From Rhodococcus_G sp042879035 (GTDB lineage Bacteria; Actinomycetota; Actinomycetes; Mycobacteriales; Mycobacteriaceae): a DNA stretch of 64,000 nucleotides. The stretch lies in the NCBI RefSeq assembly GCF_042879035.1, contig NZ_JBIAOU010000003.1:359356-423355 (forward strand), written 5' to 3'. Positions 51,527 through 59,233 of the stretch are shown here, one piece after another. A program made the translations under genes and the position numbers. The notes beneath the pieces were generated by a model. The model saw nothing but the letters and a program-made list of their open reading frames with translations, did no database searches and had not been told where the DNA came from. Position 1 is the stretch's first letter. The number at the start of each line of letters is the position of its first letter.

Positions 51527-52662
51527 TAGTGTCCTGAGTCTGAAATGGTGGTTCAGTTGTTAGAGTTGCCCATGGCAACTCGGGGTCCACGTCCGACGGA
51601 GATTGTGCTCAGCGACGCTGAACGCGTCGAACTGGAGGGGTGGGCACGGCGGCGAACGACGGCAGCGGGACTGGCGTTGCGGTCCCGAATTGTCCTCGCA
51701 GCAGCCGAGGGCGGTTCCAATTCCGAACTGGCGCAGCGCCTTGGGGTGTCGCGCGGCACCGTACGGCGCTGGCGGGACCGCTTCGTCGAACTGCGTTGCG
51801 ACGGCCTGCTCGACGAACCTCGTCCAGGGCGGCCGCGCACTATCGACGACGCCAAGATCAAAGACCTGATCACGGCAACGCTCGAGACGATGCCGAGGAA
51901 CGCGACGCACTGGTCGACGCGGTCGATGGCCGAACACCTGGACCTGTCGCAGTCGACGGTGTCCCGGGTGTGGCGTGCGTTCGGATTGGCGCCGCACAAA
52001 CAAGATTCGTGGAAACTGTCGAAGGACCCGTTGTTCACCGAGAAGGTCCGCGATGTCGTCGGCCTGTACCTGAACCCACCCGACCGTGCGCTGGTGCTGT
52101 GTGTGGACGAGAAGACCCAGATCCAGGCACTCGACCGCACCCAGCCGGTGTTCCCGATGCTTCCGGGCACCCCGGCGCGTGCCAGCCACGACTACGTCCG
52201 CAACGGCACCTCGAGTCTGTACGCGGCCCTCGACATCGCCAGCGGCAAAGTCATCGGCGCTCTGCATTCACGACACAGGGCGACGGAGTTCATCGCCTTC
52301 CTCCGCAAGATCGACACCGAGGTCCCCGACGACCTCGACGTGCACCTGGTGCTGGACAACGCCTCAACCCACAAGACGCCAGCGGTCAAGCGCTGGCTGC
52401 TCGCCCATCCACGGTTCACGGTCCACTTCACCCCGACCAGCTCGTCGTGGATGAATCTGGTCGAACGGTGGTTCGCGGAATTGACCACCAAGAAGCTCCA
52501 ACGGTCTGCCCACCGCTCGGTTCGCCAGCTCAACCGGGACATCCGCGACTGGATCGAGACCTGGAACGACAACCCCCGCCCGTACGTCTGGGTGAAGACC
52601 GCCGACCAGATTCTCGACTCCATCGCCAGCTACTGCACCCGAATTAAAGACTCAGGACACTA
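51527..52662 (+). mobile_element. IS630-family insertion sequence
   Basis: The element is bounded by perfect terminal inverted repeats GTGTCCTGAGTC (51529-51540) and GACTCAGGACAC (52649-52660), flanked on both sides by TA, the IS630/Tc1 target duplication (51527-51528 and 52661-52662). It carries one transposase gene. It inserted at a CTAG site exactly between the end of the SDR gene and the end of the convergent amidase gene. Intact ends and an intact DDE transposase suggest it is recent and possibly active. Confidence 0.93.
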
Positions 52663-52663
52663 G
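51572..52663 (+). CDS. IS630-family transposase
   Basis: The 363-aa transposase has an N-terminal HTH pair (NSELAQRLGVSRGTVRRWRDRF, then WSTRSMAEHLDLSQSTVSRVWRAFGL). A DDE catalytic domain follows: Asp in LCVDEKTQIQALDR, Asp in LVLDNASTHKT, and Glu in WMNLVERWFAEL. This matches the IS630 D-D-E spacing. ATG 51572 gives the family-like beginning MATRGPRP; ATG 51545 would add nine residues. Its stop codon TAG is built from the duplicated TA plus the next genomic base, so termination depends on the insertion site. Confidence 0.95.
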   Translation: MATRGPRPTEIVLSDAERVELEGWARRRTTAAGLALRSRIVLAAAEGGSNSELAQRLGVSRGTVRRWRDRFVELRCDGLLDEPRPGRPRTIDDAKIKDLITATLETMPRNATHWSTRSMAEHLDLSQSTVSRVWRAFGLAPHKQDSWKLSKDPLFTEKVRDVVGLYLNPPDRALVLCVDEKTQIQALDRTQPVFPMLPGTPARASHDYVRNGTSSLYAALDIASGKVIGALHSRHRATEFIAFLRKIDTEVPDDLDVHLVLDNASTHKTPAVKRWLLAHPRFTVHFTPTSSSWMNLVERWFAELTTKKLQRSAHRSVRQLNRDIRDWIETWNDNPRPYVWVKTADQILDSIASYCTRIKDSGH

Positions 52664-54060
52664 CGCTCGTCGATGCGAGCGAACGGGCGGGCCTGCTCGA
52701 GTTCGAACGCCAGCTCGAGCAGTGTCCGCTCGTCTCCGTGGGCGGCCGAGAAGTGCACGCCGAGTGGCAGACCCGATGCCGCGGTGTGCAGAGGCAGCGA
52801 GATCGCCGGACCGCCCGCGGCGTTGTTCGCCGGCGTGAACGCCGCGTAGTTGGTCAGCTTCTCGAACAGCTCGTCGAAAGGCTGTGTGGGAGAGAGGTAT
52901 CCGATTTCGGGGATGGTGTGGCCGAGCACCGGGGACACGATGACGTCGAAGTCGGCGAACGTCCGCGCATAGGTGTGCGCAGTGCGCCGCAGCCGGTACA
53001 GCACGCCGGGTGTTCTCCCGACGTTGCGCCGGTACAGTGCGTCCAGGCCGCGGGTGAGGGCATCGGTCCGTGACCGGTCGAAATCCGGTGCCAGCATCCG
53101 CTTTCCGCCGGTACTGATCGCGAACGCCAGGAAGCCCCAGTACATGCCGAAGTCGTGGGCGAACTGCGACCCCACGGGCAGCGGGGCGTCCTCGACGTGG
53201 TGACCGAGCTCGGACAGCAGATCCGCCGTCGCGGTGACCGCGGCCCGGGTCTCGTCGTCGCTGCGCCGGCCGCCCACCGAGTCGAGGATGACCCCGATCC
53301 GCAGCCGCGTCGGGTTCGGTCCCGCCACCAGCCGCACCGGGGGCAGCGACGGATTCCGGCGGTGCGCCTCGGCGGTGGCGTAGTACCGCGCCGCGTCCCG
53401 CACCGAGCGGGTGAGGACACCCTGGGTGACCAGCCGAACCGGCATCGCCCGGTCGGTCGGGTCCGGAACCGTCCGTCCCCTGGTCGGTTTCAGCCCGACC
53501 AGCCCGCACGCCGCCGCCGGAATCCGGATCGACCCGCCCCCGTCGTTGCCGTGCGCGATCGGCACCACCCCGGACGCGACCAGGGCCGCGGCCCCTCCGG
53601 ACGAGGCGCCCGGCGAGAACCCCGGATGCCACGGATTGTGCACCGGCTCACGATCCGCGTACTCGCAGGCCGGGCTGAACCCGAACTCCGGCAGCCGGCT
53701 CTTGCCGAGGGGCACCAGACCCGCCGACCGCAGCTGCGTCACCACGGGGCTGTCCGCCCGCGCGGGGCGTGGGGTGAACGCGGCACTGCCCTGCCCGGTG
53801 GGCAGACCGGCGACGTCGACGTTGTCCTTGACGAACGTGGGGACACCGGCGAACGGTCCGGGCGGCGGGGAGTCCGCGGAACGCAGCGCCCGCTCGAAGT
53901 CCGCGGTCTCGACGGCCGCCAGCGGAGCCATCGCCTCGGCGCGCGTGATCGCGGCCTCCACCGCCTCCCGCGCGGTGATCTCGCCCGACGCGATGCGCGC
54001 CGCGACACCGGTCGCGTCGAGCACACCGAGGGCATCGTCGTCGAACGCGTGGACTGACAT
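52660..54060 (-). CDS. amidase signature family enzyme
   Basis: The 466-aa amidase has the Ser-cisSer-Lys triad: Lys in FAGVPTFVKDNVDVAGLPT, the Ser in GFSPGASSGGAAALVASG, and the nucleophile region HGNDGGGSIRIPAAACGLVGLKPTRGR. It hydrolyses amides or related C-N bonds; indole-acetamide, 6-aminohexanoate and peptide amides are among family substrates. ATG 54060 is chosen; ATG 54075 would add five residues. Its stop codon (minus-strand TAG at 52660-52662) includes the IS target duplication, and the reading end is unchanged by the insertion. Confidence 0.92.
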   Translation of the reverse strand: MSVHAFDDDALGVLDATGVAARIASGEITAREAVEAAITRAEAMAPLAAVETADFERALRSADSPPPGPFAGVPTFVKDNVDVAGLPTGQGSAAFTPRPARADSPVVTQLRSAGLVPLGKSRLPEFGFSPACEYADREPVHNPWHPGFSPGASSGGAAALVASGVVPIAHGNDGGGSIRIPAAACGLVGLKPTRGRTVPDPTDRAMPVRLVTQGVLTRSVRDAARYYATAEAHRRNPSLPPVRLVAGPNPTRLRIGVILDSVGGRRSDDETRAAVTATADLLSELGHHVEDAPLPVGSQFAHDFGMYWGFLAFAISTGGKRMLAPDFDRSRTDALTRGLDALYRRNVGRTPGVLYRLRRTAHTYARTFADFDVIVSPVLGHTIPEIGYLSPTQPFDELFEKLTNYAAFTPANNAAGGPAISLPLHTAASGLPLGVHFSAAHGDERTLLELAFELEQARPFARIDER

Positions 54061-54124
54061 GGTTCTTGCGGACATCGACGTGGACCTCGGGTGGACGCGA
54101 CGGGACGTTACGGCTACCACGACT

Positions 54125-55705
54125 CTAGAGCGGATCGACCTCGCTGACACCGGACTCCGACAACTCGAGCCACCAGGTGATGCCGATCTCGCGCAGGAAC
54201 GGCAGGTCGTGGCTGACGACGAGCACCGCGCCGCGGAACTGCGTCAGCGCCTCGGTGAGGTGCCGCAGGCTCGGCAGGTCCAGGTTGTTCGTCGGCTCGT
54301 CGAGGAGCAGCAGCCGCGGGGGCGGCTCGGCGAGGAGGATCGTCGCCAGCGCCGCCCGCAGGCGTTCGCCGCCCGACAGCGTGGACGCGGGCACGTCGGC
54401 GTCGCGTCCGCGGAACAGGAAGCGGGCGAGGCGGCCGCGGATCTGTTCGTCGGTGGCGTGCGGGGCCGCGTCCGCGACGTTCTGCGCGAGAGTGCGGGCC
54501 TCGTCGAAGACGTCGAGGCGTTGCGGCAGCACCCGCCACGGCACCGCGGGTCCGGCGCCGGTCACCGCCCGCAGCAGCGTCGTCTTCCCGACCCCGTTGC
54601 GGCCCACCACCGCTATCCGTTCCGGACCGGTGACGTTCAGCGTCACGTGCTGACCGGTGGGCAGCTCGGTGTCGAGGTCGAACACCCGCTGTCCGGGGTG
54701 AACGACGCTGTCGGGCAGGTCGATCCGGATCTCCTTGTCCTCGCGCAGCGCGTCCTGCGCCTCGGTCAGGGTGCGGCGGGCGTCGTCGAGCTTGTCCTGG
54801 TGGTTGCCGCGCAGCTTGCCCGCCGACACCTGCGCCTGCCGTTTGCGTTCGCCCGCGAGGATCGGCGGCAGGCTCGACTCCATCTTCCGGCCGTACCGCT
54901 GCCGCCGGTCGATCTTCGTCTGTGCCTCGATCAGCTCGCGGCCCTGCCTGCGCACGTCCGCGCGCGCGTCCCGGACCGCCGCCCGCGCCGCCTCCTGTTC
55001 CGTCTCCACGATTTCCTGGTAGTGCGTGAAATCGCCACCGAAGAAACGCAGTTCGCCGTCCCGCAGTTCGGCGATCGTGCCCATCCGGTCGAGCAGGTCG
55101 CGGTCGTGACTGACCACCACCACGATGCCGGGGAACTGGTCGACCGCCGCGTACAGGCGCTGCTTCGCGTGCAGGTCGAGGTTGTTGGTCGGCTCGTCGA
55201 GAAGCAGCACGTCCGGTTCGGCGAGCAACGCCGCGGTCAGACCGAGCAGCATCGTCTCGCCACCGGAGAGCGTGCCGACGGTGCGGTCCAAGGCTTCCGG
55301 GTTCGGTGCGATGTGCGCGAGGCCGAGGCGGTCCAGCGTCGCGACGGCGCGCTCCTCGACATCCCAGGCGTTGCCGACGGCCGTGTAGTCGTCGTCGGTA
55401 CCGTCACCGGACTCGATGCGGTGCAGTGTTTTTCGCTGAGCATCGATGCCGAGCACCGCGTCGACGGCGCGCGTGGAGTCGAGAGTGAGATCCTGGCGCA
55501 GGTACGCGAGATCGCCGCCGATCGTGATCGAACCGCGGTCGGGGGAAAGACGGCCGGCGATCAGACGCAGCAGCGTGGACTTGCCTGCGCCGTTGCGTCC
55601 GACCAGGCCGGTGCGGCCGGGCGGGAAGACGGCGTCGACGCCGTCGAACGCCGATTCGCCGTCGGGCCAGCAGAACGAGAGGTCGGACAGGACGAGAGAG
55701 GGCAC
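54125..55705 (-). CDS. ABC-F family ATPase (two ABC domains)
   Basis: The 526-aa soluble protein has two nucleotide-binding domains: Walker A GRNGAGKS (first) and GRNGVGKT (second), signatures LSGGE in both halves, and Walker B LLLDEPTNNLD twice. A basic linker (about 230-300; RRQGRELIEAQTKIDRRQRY) joins them. There are no membrane spans. ABC-F proteins act on the ribosome, in translation control or antibiotic resistance. It starts at GTG 55705 with AAGGAG 6 nt upstream. No adjacent transporter subunits are seen, as expected for ABC-F. Confidence 0.94.
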   Translation of the reverse strand: MPSLVLSDLSFCWPDGESAFDGVDAVFPPGRTGLVGRNGAGKSTLLRLIAGRLSPDRGSITIGGDLAYLRQDLTLDSTRAVDAVLGIDAQRKTLHRIESGDGTDDDYTAVGNAWDVEERAVATLDRLGLAHIAPNPEALDRTVGTLSGGETMLLGLTAALLAEPDVLLLDEPTNNLDLHAKQRLYAAVDQFPGIVVVVSHDRDLLDRMGTIAELRDGELRFFGGDFTHYQEIVETEQEAARAAVRDARADVRRQGRELIEAQTKIDRRQRYGRKMESSLPPILAGERKRQAQVSAGKLRGNHQDKLDDARRTLTEAQDALREDKEIRIDLPDSVVHPGQRVFDLDTELPTGQHVTLNVTGPERIAVVGRNGVGKTTLLRAVTGAGPAVPWRVLPQRLDVFDEARTLAQNVADAAPHATDEQIRGRLARFLFRGRDADVPASTLSGGERLRAALATILLAEPPPRLLLLDEPTNNLDLPSLRHLTEALTQFRGAVLVVSHDLPFLREIGITWWLELSESGVSEVDPL

Positions 55706-55923
55706 GGATGCTCCTTCGGGGTGGCTGCGGAGCGCACGCGAGTACCGCGGCGCGCGGGCACTACCTCCGAATGAGCAATGGTCGTCCGATCGTCGACAAC
55801 AGGGACGCCGACCAGATTAGGCGCAGTCGTGACGCCGGGCAAGGGAATTTGTCCGACGTCACGCCCAGGGAGTGTCTCCCAATCCCCGTTTCGGCGCCCC
55901 CGAGAGGGATCAGGAGACAGTCC
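55706..55923. other. intergenic region between ABC-F gene and unknown gene
   Basis: This 218-bp gap holds the ABC-F promoter side on the minus strand. Next to the end of the unknown gene is GGGAGTGTCTCCC (about 55869-55881), a short hairpin that may help terminate it. For an ABC-F gene a leader attenuator could be expected, but I do not see a clear upstream peptide or terminator pair. Confidence 0.35.
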
Positions 55924-56472
55924 CTACAGTTGCGGGCCCTCGGTGCGCAGGTCGTCGACCTTGCGCATCGCCTCCCGCAGCTCGGTGAGCCACTGATCGG
56001 CGTGCTGGCCCGCGAGCCGGACCGTCCACGCCAGAGCGTCGGCGCGCGACCGCGCCACGCCGGCGTCGACGAGCGTGTCGAGGACCTTGCGCTCCGGCTG
56101 ACGCAGACGCGTCATCACCGGTACAGCCAGATGCGTGAACAGGACGTGGTGCTCGCCGACCGTGACGCCCCACGCCACCTTGCGGCCGTAGCGGGCCTCC
56201 GCCTCGTCGGCAATCTGCATCCGCTGCGACCGCGTGGACTCGCGGAACCGCGACACCCGACCCTCCACGGCGGCGGGCGTGGCCTCCTCGGGTGGCGCGA
56301 GCTCGCCGGTGACGACGATCTCCTCGCGGTCGACCTCGATGGTCGGGGCGGTGGTGAACCAGTCGTCGGGCAGGCGTCCGGAGAACCACTCGGCGACGTC
56401 GCGCGTGTCGGGTGCCTGGGCCTGCTGCCAGCCGCCGCTGCGGCCGAACCGTCGGTTCGATGCGTATCCCAT
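55924..56472 (-). CDS. conserved hypothetical protein with RHH-like C-terminal segment
   Basis: The 182-aa protein begins MGYASNRRFGRSGG and has a middle beta-rich part (TIEVDREEIVVTGELAPPEEA), then REEST-like basic helices and ARYGRKVAWGVTVGEHHVLFTHLAVPVMTRLR. The end (LDTLVDAGVARSRADALAWTVRLAGQHADQWLTEL) resembles ribbon-helix-helix regulator sequence (VARSRADALAW). I do not know a named family for it. ATG 56472 has GAGG 8 nt upstream. Direct repeats GATTAC occur just upstream, as expected for an autoregulating RHH protein. Confidence 0.65.
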   Translation of the reverse strand: MGYASNRRFGRSGGWQQAQAPDTRDVAEWFSGRLPDDWFTTAPTIEVDREEIVVTGELAPPEEATPAAVEGRVSRFRESTRSQRMQIADEAEARYGRKVAWGVTVGEHHVLFTHLAVPVMTRLRQPERKVLDTLVDAGVARSRADALAWTVRLAGQHADQWLTELREAMRKVDDLRTEGPQL

Positions 56473-56496
56473 TGCTCTCACCTCAGTCGTTGCAAT

Positions 56497-56510
56497 GATT
56501 ACTTGATTAC
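56497..56510. promoter_or_regulatory. GATTAC direct repeat upstream of the RHH-like gene
   Basis: GATTAC-TT-GATTAC forms two direct half sites 8 bp apart, within an AT-rich stretch that otherwise stands out from the GC-rich surroundings, 24 bp upstream of the start. Tandem half-sites suit RHH dimers. Confidence 0.45.
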
Positions 56511-56530
56511 AATGCTACGCCAGGTGCGGG

Positions 56531-56592
56531 CCGTTCGTGCACGGTCGCGGGGTCCCGGGACCCCGCGAACCGCGCACGAACGGCGGAGCCGC
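56531..56592 (+). repeat. REP-like hairpin element, copy 3
   Basis: A long imperfect hairpin (arms about 25 nt, centred on the perfect palindrome CGCGGGGTCCCGGGACCCCG...) ends in CCGCGCACGAACGGCGGAGCCGCC, split here as CCGCGCACGAA plus CGGCGGAGCCGCC (56580-56592). It stops 13 nt before the PBP start codon. The same tail follows the hairpins at 5519 and 30172. Confidence 0.68.
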
Positions 56593-56593
56593 C

Positions 56594-56605
56594 TAGGGTC
56601 GGGGG
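56594..56605 (+). promoter_or_regulatory. leaderless -10 box of the PBP gene
   Basis: TAGGGT (TAnnnT) ends 6 nt before the ATG at 56606, directly after the REP-like tail. CGGGGG intervenes and could act as a weak ribosome binding site. Confidence 0.4.
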
Positions 56606-58462
56606 ATGCGCATGAGACTGGGTGTCGCGGTGATCGCGGTGTCGGCCCTCGCGGTCGGGGGCGTCGCCTGCAGCAGTGGACCGACGGAGACGGAGACGGC
56701 GGCGCAGCAGTTCGCCGACGCACTGACCCGACGCGACGCCCAGGCGGCCGCCGCCCTCACCACCGATCCCGCCGCCGCGGCCGACGCGATCCGCCGGATG
56801 TTCGACGGACTGAACCCGACGGACGCCCAGTTCACCGTCGAGACCACCGACAGCGACGCGGGCACCTTCACCCTCGCCGCCGACTGGACCTTCGGTACAG
56901 CGCCCACACCCTCCGCGACCGCGGACCCGTCGAGCACTCCGACGCCGACCCCGACGACGGCCGCGGCCGCGCCGCAGGACTGGACCTACACCACCACCGG
57001 TGGCGGGCAGACCGTCGCCGACGGCGGTGCGATCCCGTGGGATCCGGCGCTGCTGGCGCCCGGGCTCACCGCCGACACCAGCCTGCGGTACACCACGCTG
57101 TCCGGCGGATCCCCGGAGGTGCTCGCCGCCAACGGAACACCCCTGATGACCGAGCAGACCGTCACCCTCGTCACCCTCGACCCGGCGACCGTCGGCGACC
57201 CCGCCGCCGCCACCGCTGCACTCGCGCCCCTGCTCGCGCCGCTCGCCCCCACCATCACCGCGTCCTCGCTCGGCGCGGAACTCGCCGCCGCACAGGGCCG
57301 CCCGGTCACCGTCATCACCCTCCGCGACGCGGACCTCGCGCCGATCGAGGCGCAGCTGACCGCGACACCCGGCCTCACCCTGGTCAAGCAGACCCGGCTG
57401 CTGACCGTCGACAAGGCGGTGCAGTCACCCGCGCTCGAGGGCCTGCGAACACTGTGGGAGCAGGGACAGGCCGAGACCGCGGGCTGGGCGGTGCAACTCG
57501 TACACCCCGACGGGACGGCCGACCAGCTCGCCGGCCGGGACGGCGCCACGGCCCCCGACATCGCGACCACCCTCGACCCGGCGGTGCAGGCCGCCGCGCA
57601 GGACGCGCTCGCCACCCTGCCGCAGCAGGCCGCCATCGTCGCGATCAGGCCGTCCACCGGCGGCGTGCTCGCGGTCGCGCAGAACTCCGCCGCCAGCGCG
57701 CAGGGACCGATCGCGCTGACAGGCCTCTACCCGCCCGGCTCGACGTTCAAGACCGTGACCACCTCGGCGGCGCTGCAGGAGGGCTCGGTCGCCGCCGACA
57801 CCGTGCTGCCGTGCCCGGGCAGAGCGAACATCGAGGGCCGCACGATCCCCAACGACGACAACTTCGACCTCGGGTCGGTGCCGCTGCACACCGCGTTCGC
57901 GCGGTCGTGCAACACGACGATGGGGCAACTGGCGGTGTCCATGGCGCCGATGGCGCTGCACGACGCCGCGCAGCAGTTCGGTCTCGGTGTCGACTACGTG
58001 ACGCCCGGCCTGACCACCGTCACCGGCAGCGTCCCACCGGCCGACACCGCCGCCGAACGCGTCGAATCCGCCATCGGACAGGGCCAGGTCACCGCATCCC
58101 CGTTCGGGATGGCGCTCGTCGCCGCGTCCATCGCCCGCGGGTCGACACCCGCACCGGCCCTCGTCGCCGGGCAGCCGGGCGTCGGCGACTCGACCCCGAC
58201 CCCGGCGCCCGCCGCCGTCACCGACGCCCTGAAGGCGATGATGCGGGAGACCGTGACCGGCGGCACCGCGACACAACTCGCCGACATCGCCGACCTGCGG
58301 GGCAAGACCGGCACCGCCGAGGTTGCCGGGCAGCCCGCACACGGCTGGTTCGTCGGTATCGAAGGCGACCTCGCGTTCGCCGTGTTCGTCGCCGGAGCCG
58401 ACAGCTCGGCGCCCGCCGTCGACGCCGCCGGCCGCTTCCTGCGACCGATCCTGCCGAGGTGA
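56606..58462 (+). CDS. penicillin-binding lipoprotein, transpeptidase class (MecA-like N-terminal domain)
   Basis: The 618-aa protein has a signal with Cys22 after VGGVA, an NTF2-like MecA_N domain (TAAQQFADALTRRDAQAAAALT, 30-100), a Pro/Thr linker, and a dimerisation-type region. The transpeptidase domain has active-site GSTFKT (SxxK, Ser about 378), SCN (about 433) and KTGTAEV (about 566). It is similar to mycobacterial Rv2864c. It cross-links peptidoglycan outside the membrane. A 4-bp overlap joins it to the TauE/SafE gene. Its 5' end is unusual: a hairpin repeat and a -10 box lie immediately before the start codon. Confidence 0.93.
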   Translation: MRMRLGVAVIAVSALAVGGVACSSGPTETETAAQQFADALTRRDAQAAAALTTDPAAAADAIRRMFDGLNPTDAQFTVETTDSDAGTFTLAADWTFGTAPTPSATADPSSTPTPTPTTAAAAPQDWTYTTTGGGQTVADGGAIPWDPALLAPGLTADTSLRYTTLSGGSPEVLAANGTPLMTEQTVTLVTLDPATVGDPAAATAALAPLLAPLAPTITASSLGAELAAAQGRPVTVITLRDADLAPIEAQLTATPGLTLVKQTRLLTVDKAVQSPALEGLRTLWEQGQAETAGWAVQLVHPDGTADQLAGRDGATAPDIATTLDPAVQAAAQDALATLPQQAAIVAIRPSTGGVLAVAQNSAASAQGPIALTGLYPPGSTFKTVTTSAALQEGSVAADTVLPCPGRANIEGRTIPNDDNFDLGSVPLHTAFARSCNTTMGQLAVSMAPMALHDAAQQFGLGVDYVTPGLTTVTGSVPPADTAAERVESAIGQGQVTASPFGMALVAASIARGSTPAPALVAGQPGVGDSTPTPAPAAVTDALKAMMRETVTGGTATQLADIADLRGKTGTAEVAGQPAHGWFVGIEGDLAFAVFVAGADSSAPAVDAAGRFLRPILPR

Positions 58463-59196
58463 ACCCGCTCGACTACCTCCTGCTCGTCGCCGCCGGATTC
58501 GGAGCCGGTCTGGTCGGATTCGTCACCGGGCTCGCGTCGATCGTGTCGTATCCCGCGCTGCTCGCCGTCGGGCTGACGCCGATCGCGGCGAACGTCACCA
58601 ACACCGTCGCGCTCGTCGCGGTCGGGATCGGTGCAACGGCGAACTCGCTGCGGGACCTGACCGAGATGGGCCCGCGGCTGTGGCGGTGGGCGGCGGTCTG
58701 CGCGGTCGGCGGACTGGTCGGGGCGCTGCTGCTGCTGTGGGCGCCCGAGGGGTCGTTCGAAGCCGTCGTGCCGTACCTCGTGGTGATGGCGTCGATCGCG
58801 CTGCTGGCACAGCCACGGGTTCGGAAATTGGCCGGCAGCAGGAAGTTCCCCGTCCTGTTCCCGGTGGGGCTCGGAGTCGTCGCCGTCTACGGCGGCTACT
58901 TCGGGGCGGGTGCCGGGGTCATCTTCCTGGCGCTGACGCTGATCTGCACCGCGATGTCCGTGTGGCAGGCGACGATCCTCAAGAGCTTCCTGCTCGGCGT
59001 CGCCAACCTCGTCGCCGCGTTGATCTTCGCCGGATCCGGCGAGGTGAATTGGGGCGCGGCCGCGGCCATGGCACTCGGATGCCTGCTCGGAGGCTGGTGC
59101 GGTCCACCCGTCGTGAAGGTGATTCCCCCCGCCGTGCTGCGGGTCGCGGTGGCGCTGGCCGGGTTCGGGCTCGCCGGATGGCTCGCGCTGCGCTGA
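58459..59196 (+). CDS. TauE/SafE family anion transporter
   Basis: The 245-aa membrane protein has about eight spans with the internal repeat of the sulfite/organosulfonate exporter family. The first half reads AAGFGAGLVGFVTGLASIVSYPALLAVGLTPIAANVTNTVAL; the second reads GVVAVYGGYFGAGAGVIFLALTLI with WQATILKSFLLGVANLVA. Its substrate is unknown. It starts at GTG 58459 within the PBP stop (GTGA), so the two are co-translated. Confidence 0.92.
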   Translation: MNPLDYLLLVAAGFGAGLVGFVTGLASIVSYPALLAVGLTPIAANVTNTVALVAVGIGATANSLRDLTEMGPRLWRWAAVCAVGGLVGALLLLWAPEGSFEAVVPYLVVMASIALLAQPRVRKLAGSRKFPVLFPVGLGVVAVYGGYFGAGAGVIFLALTLICTAMSVWQATILKSFLLGVANLVAALIFAGSGEVNWGAAAAMALGCLLGGWCGPPVVKVIPPAVLRVAVALAGFGLAGWLALR

Positions 59197-59233
59197 CTCA
59201 GGTTCGCCGGGGCTCACGCTGCGCTGACTCAGG
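59186..59233. repeat. 17-bp direct repeat covering two convergent stop codons
   Basis: CGCTGCGCTGACTCAGG occurs at 59186-59202 and 59217-59233, 31 bp apart. The first copy contains the TGA of the TauE/SafE gene and the second the stop of the ClC gene, so a short local duplication has shaped the junction. No hairpin terminator is seen here. Confidence 0.55.

Noticed and set aside
55708..58458. Very long rightward open frame running across the unknown gene and the PBP gene
   Set aside because: Arg/Gly/His-rich low-information translation in the wrong frame of two well-supported genes. Only its last part, from GTG 58459, is a real gene (TauE/SafE).
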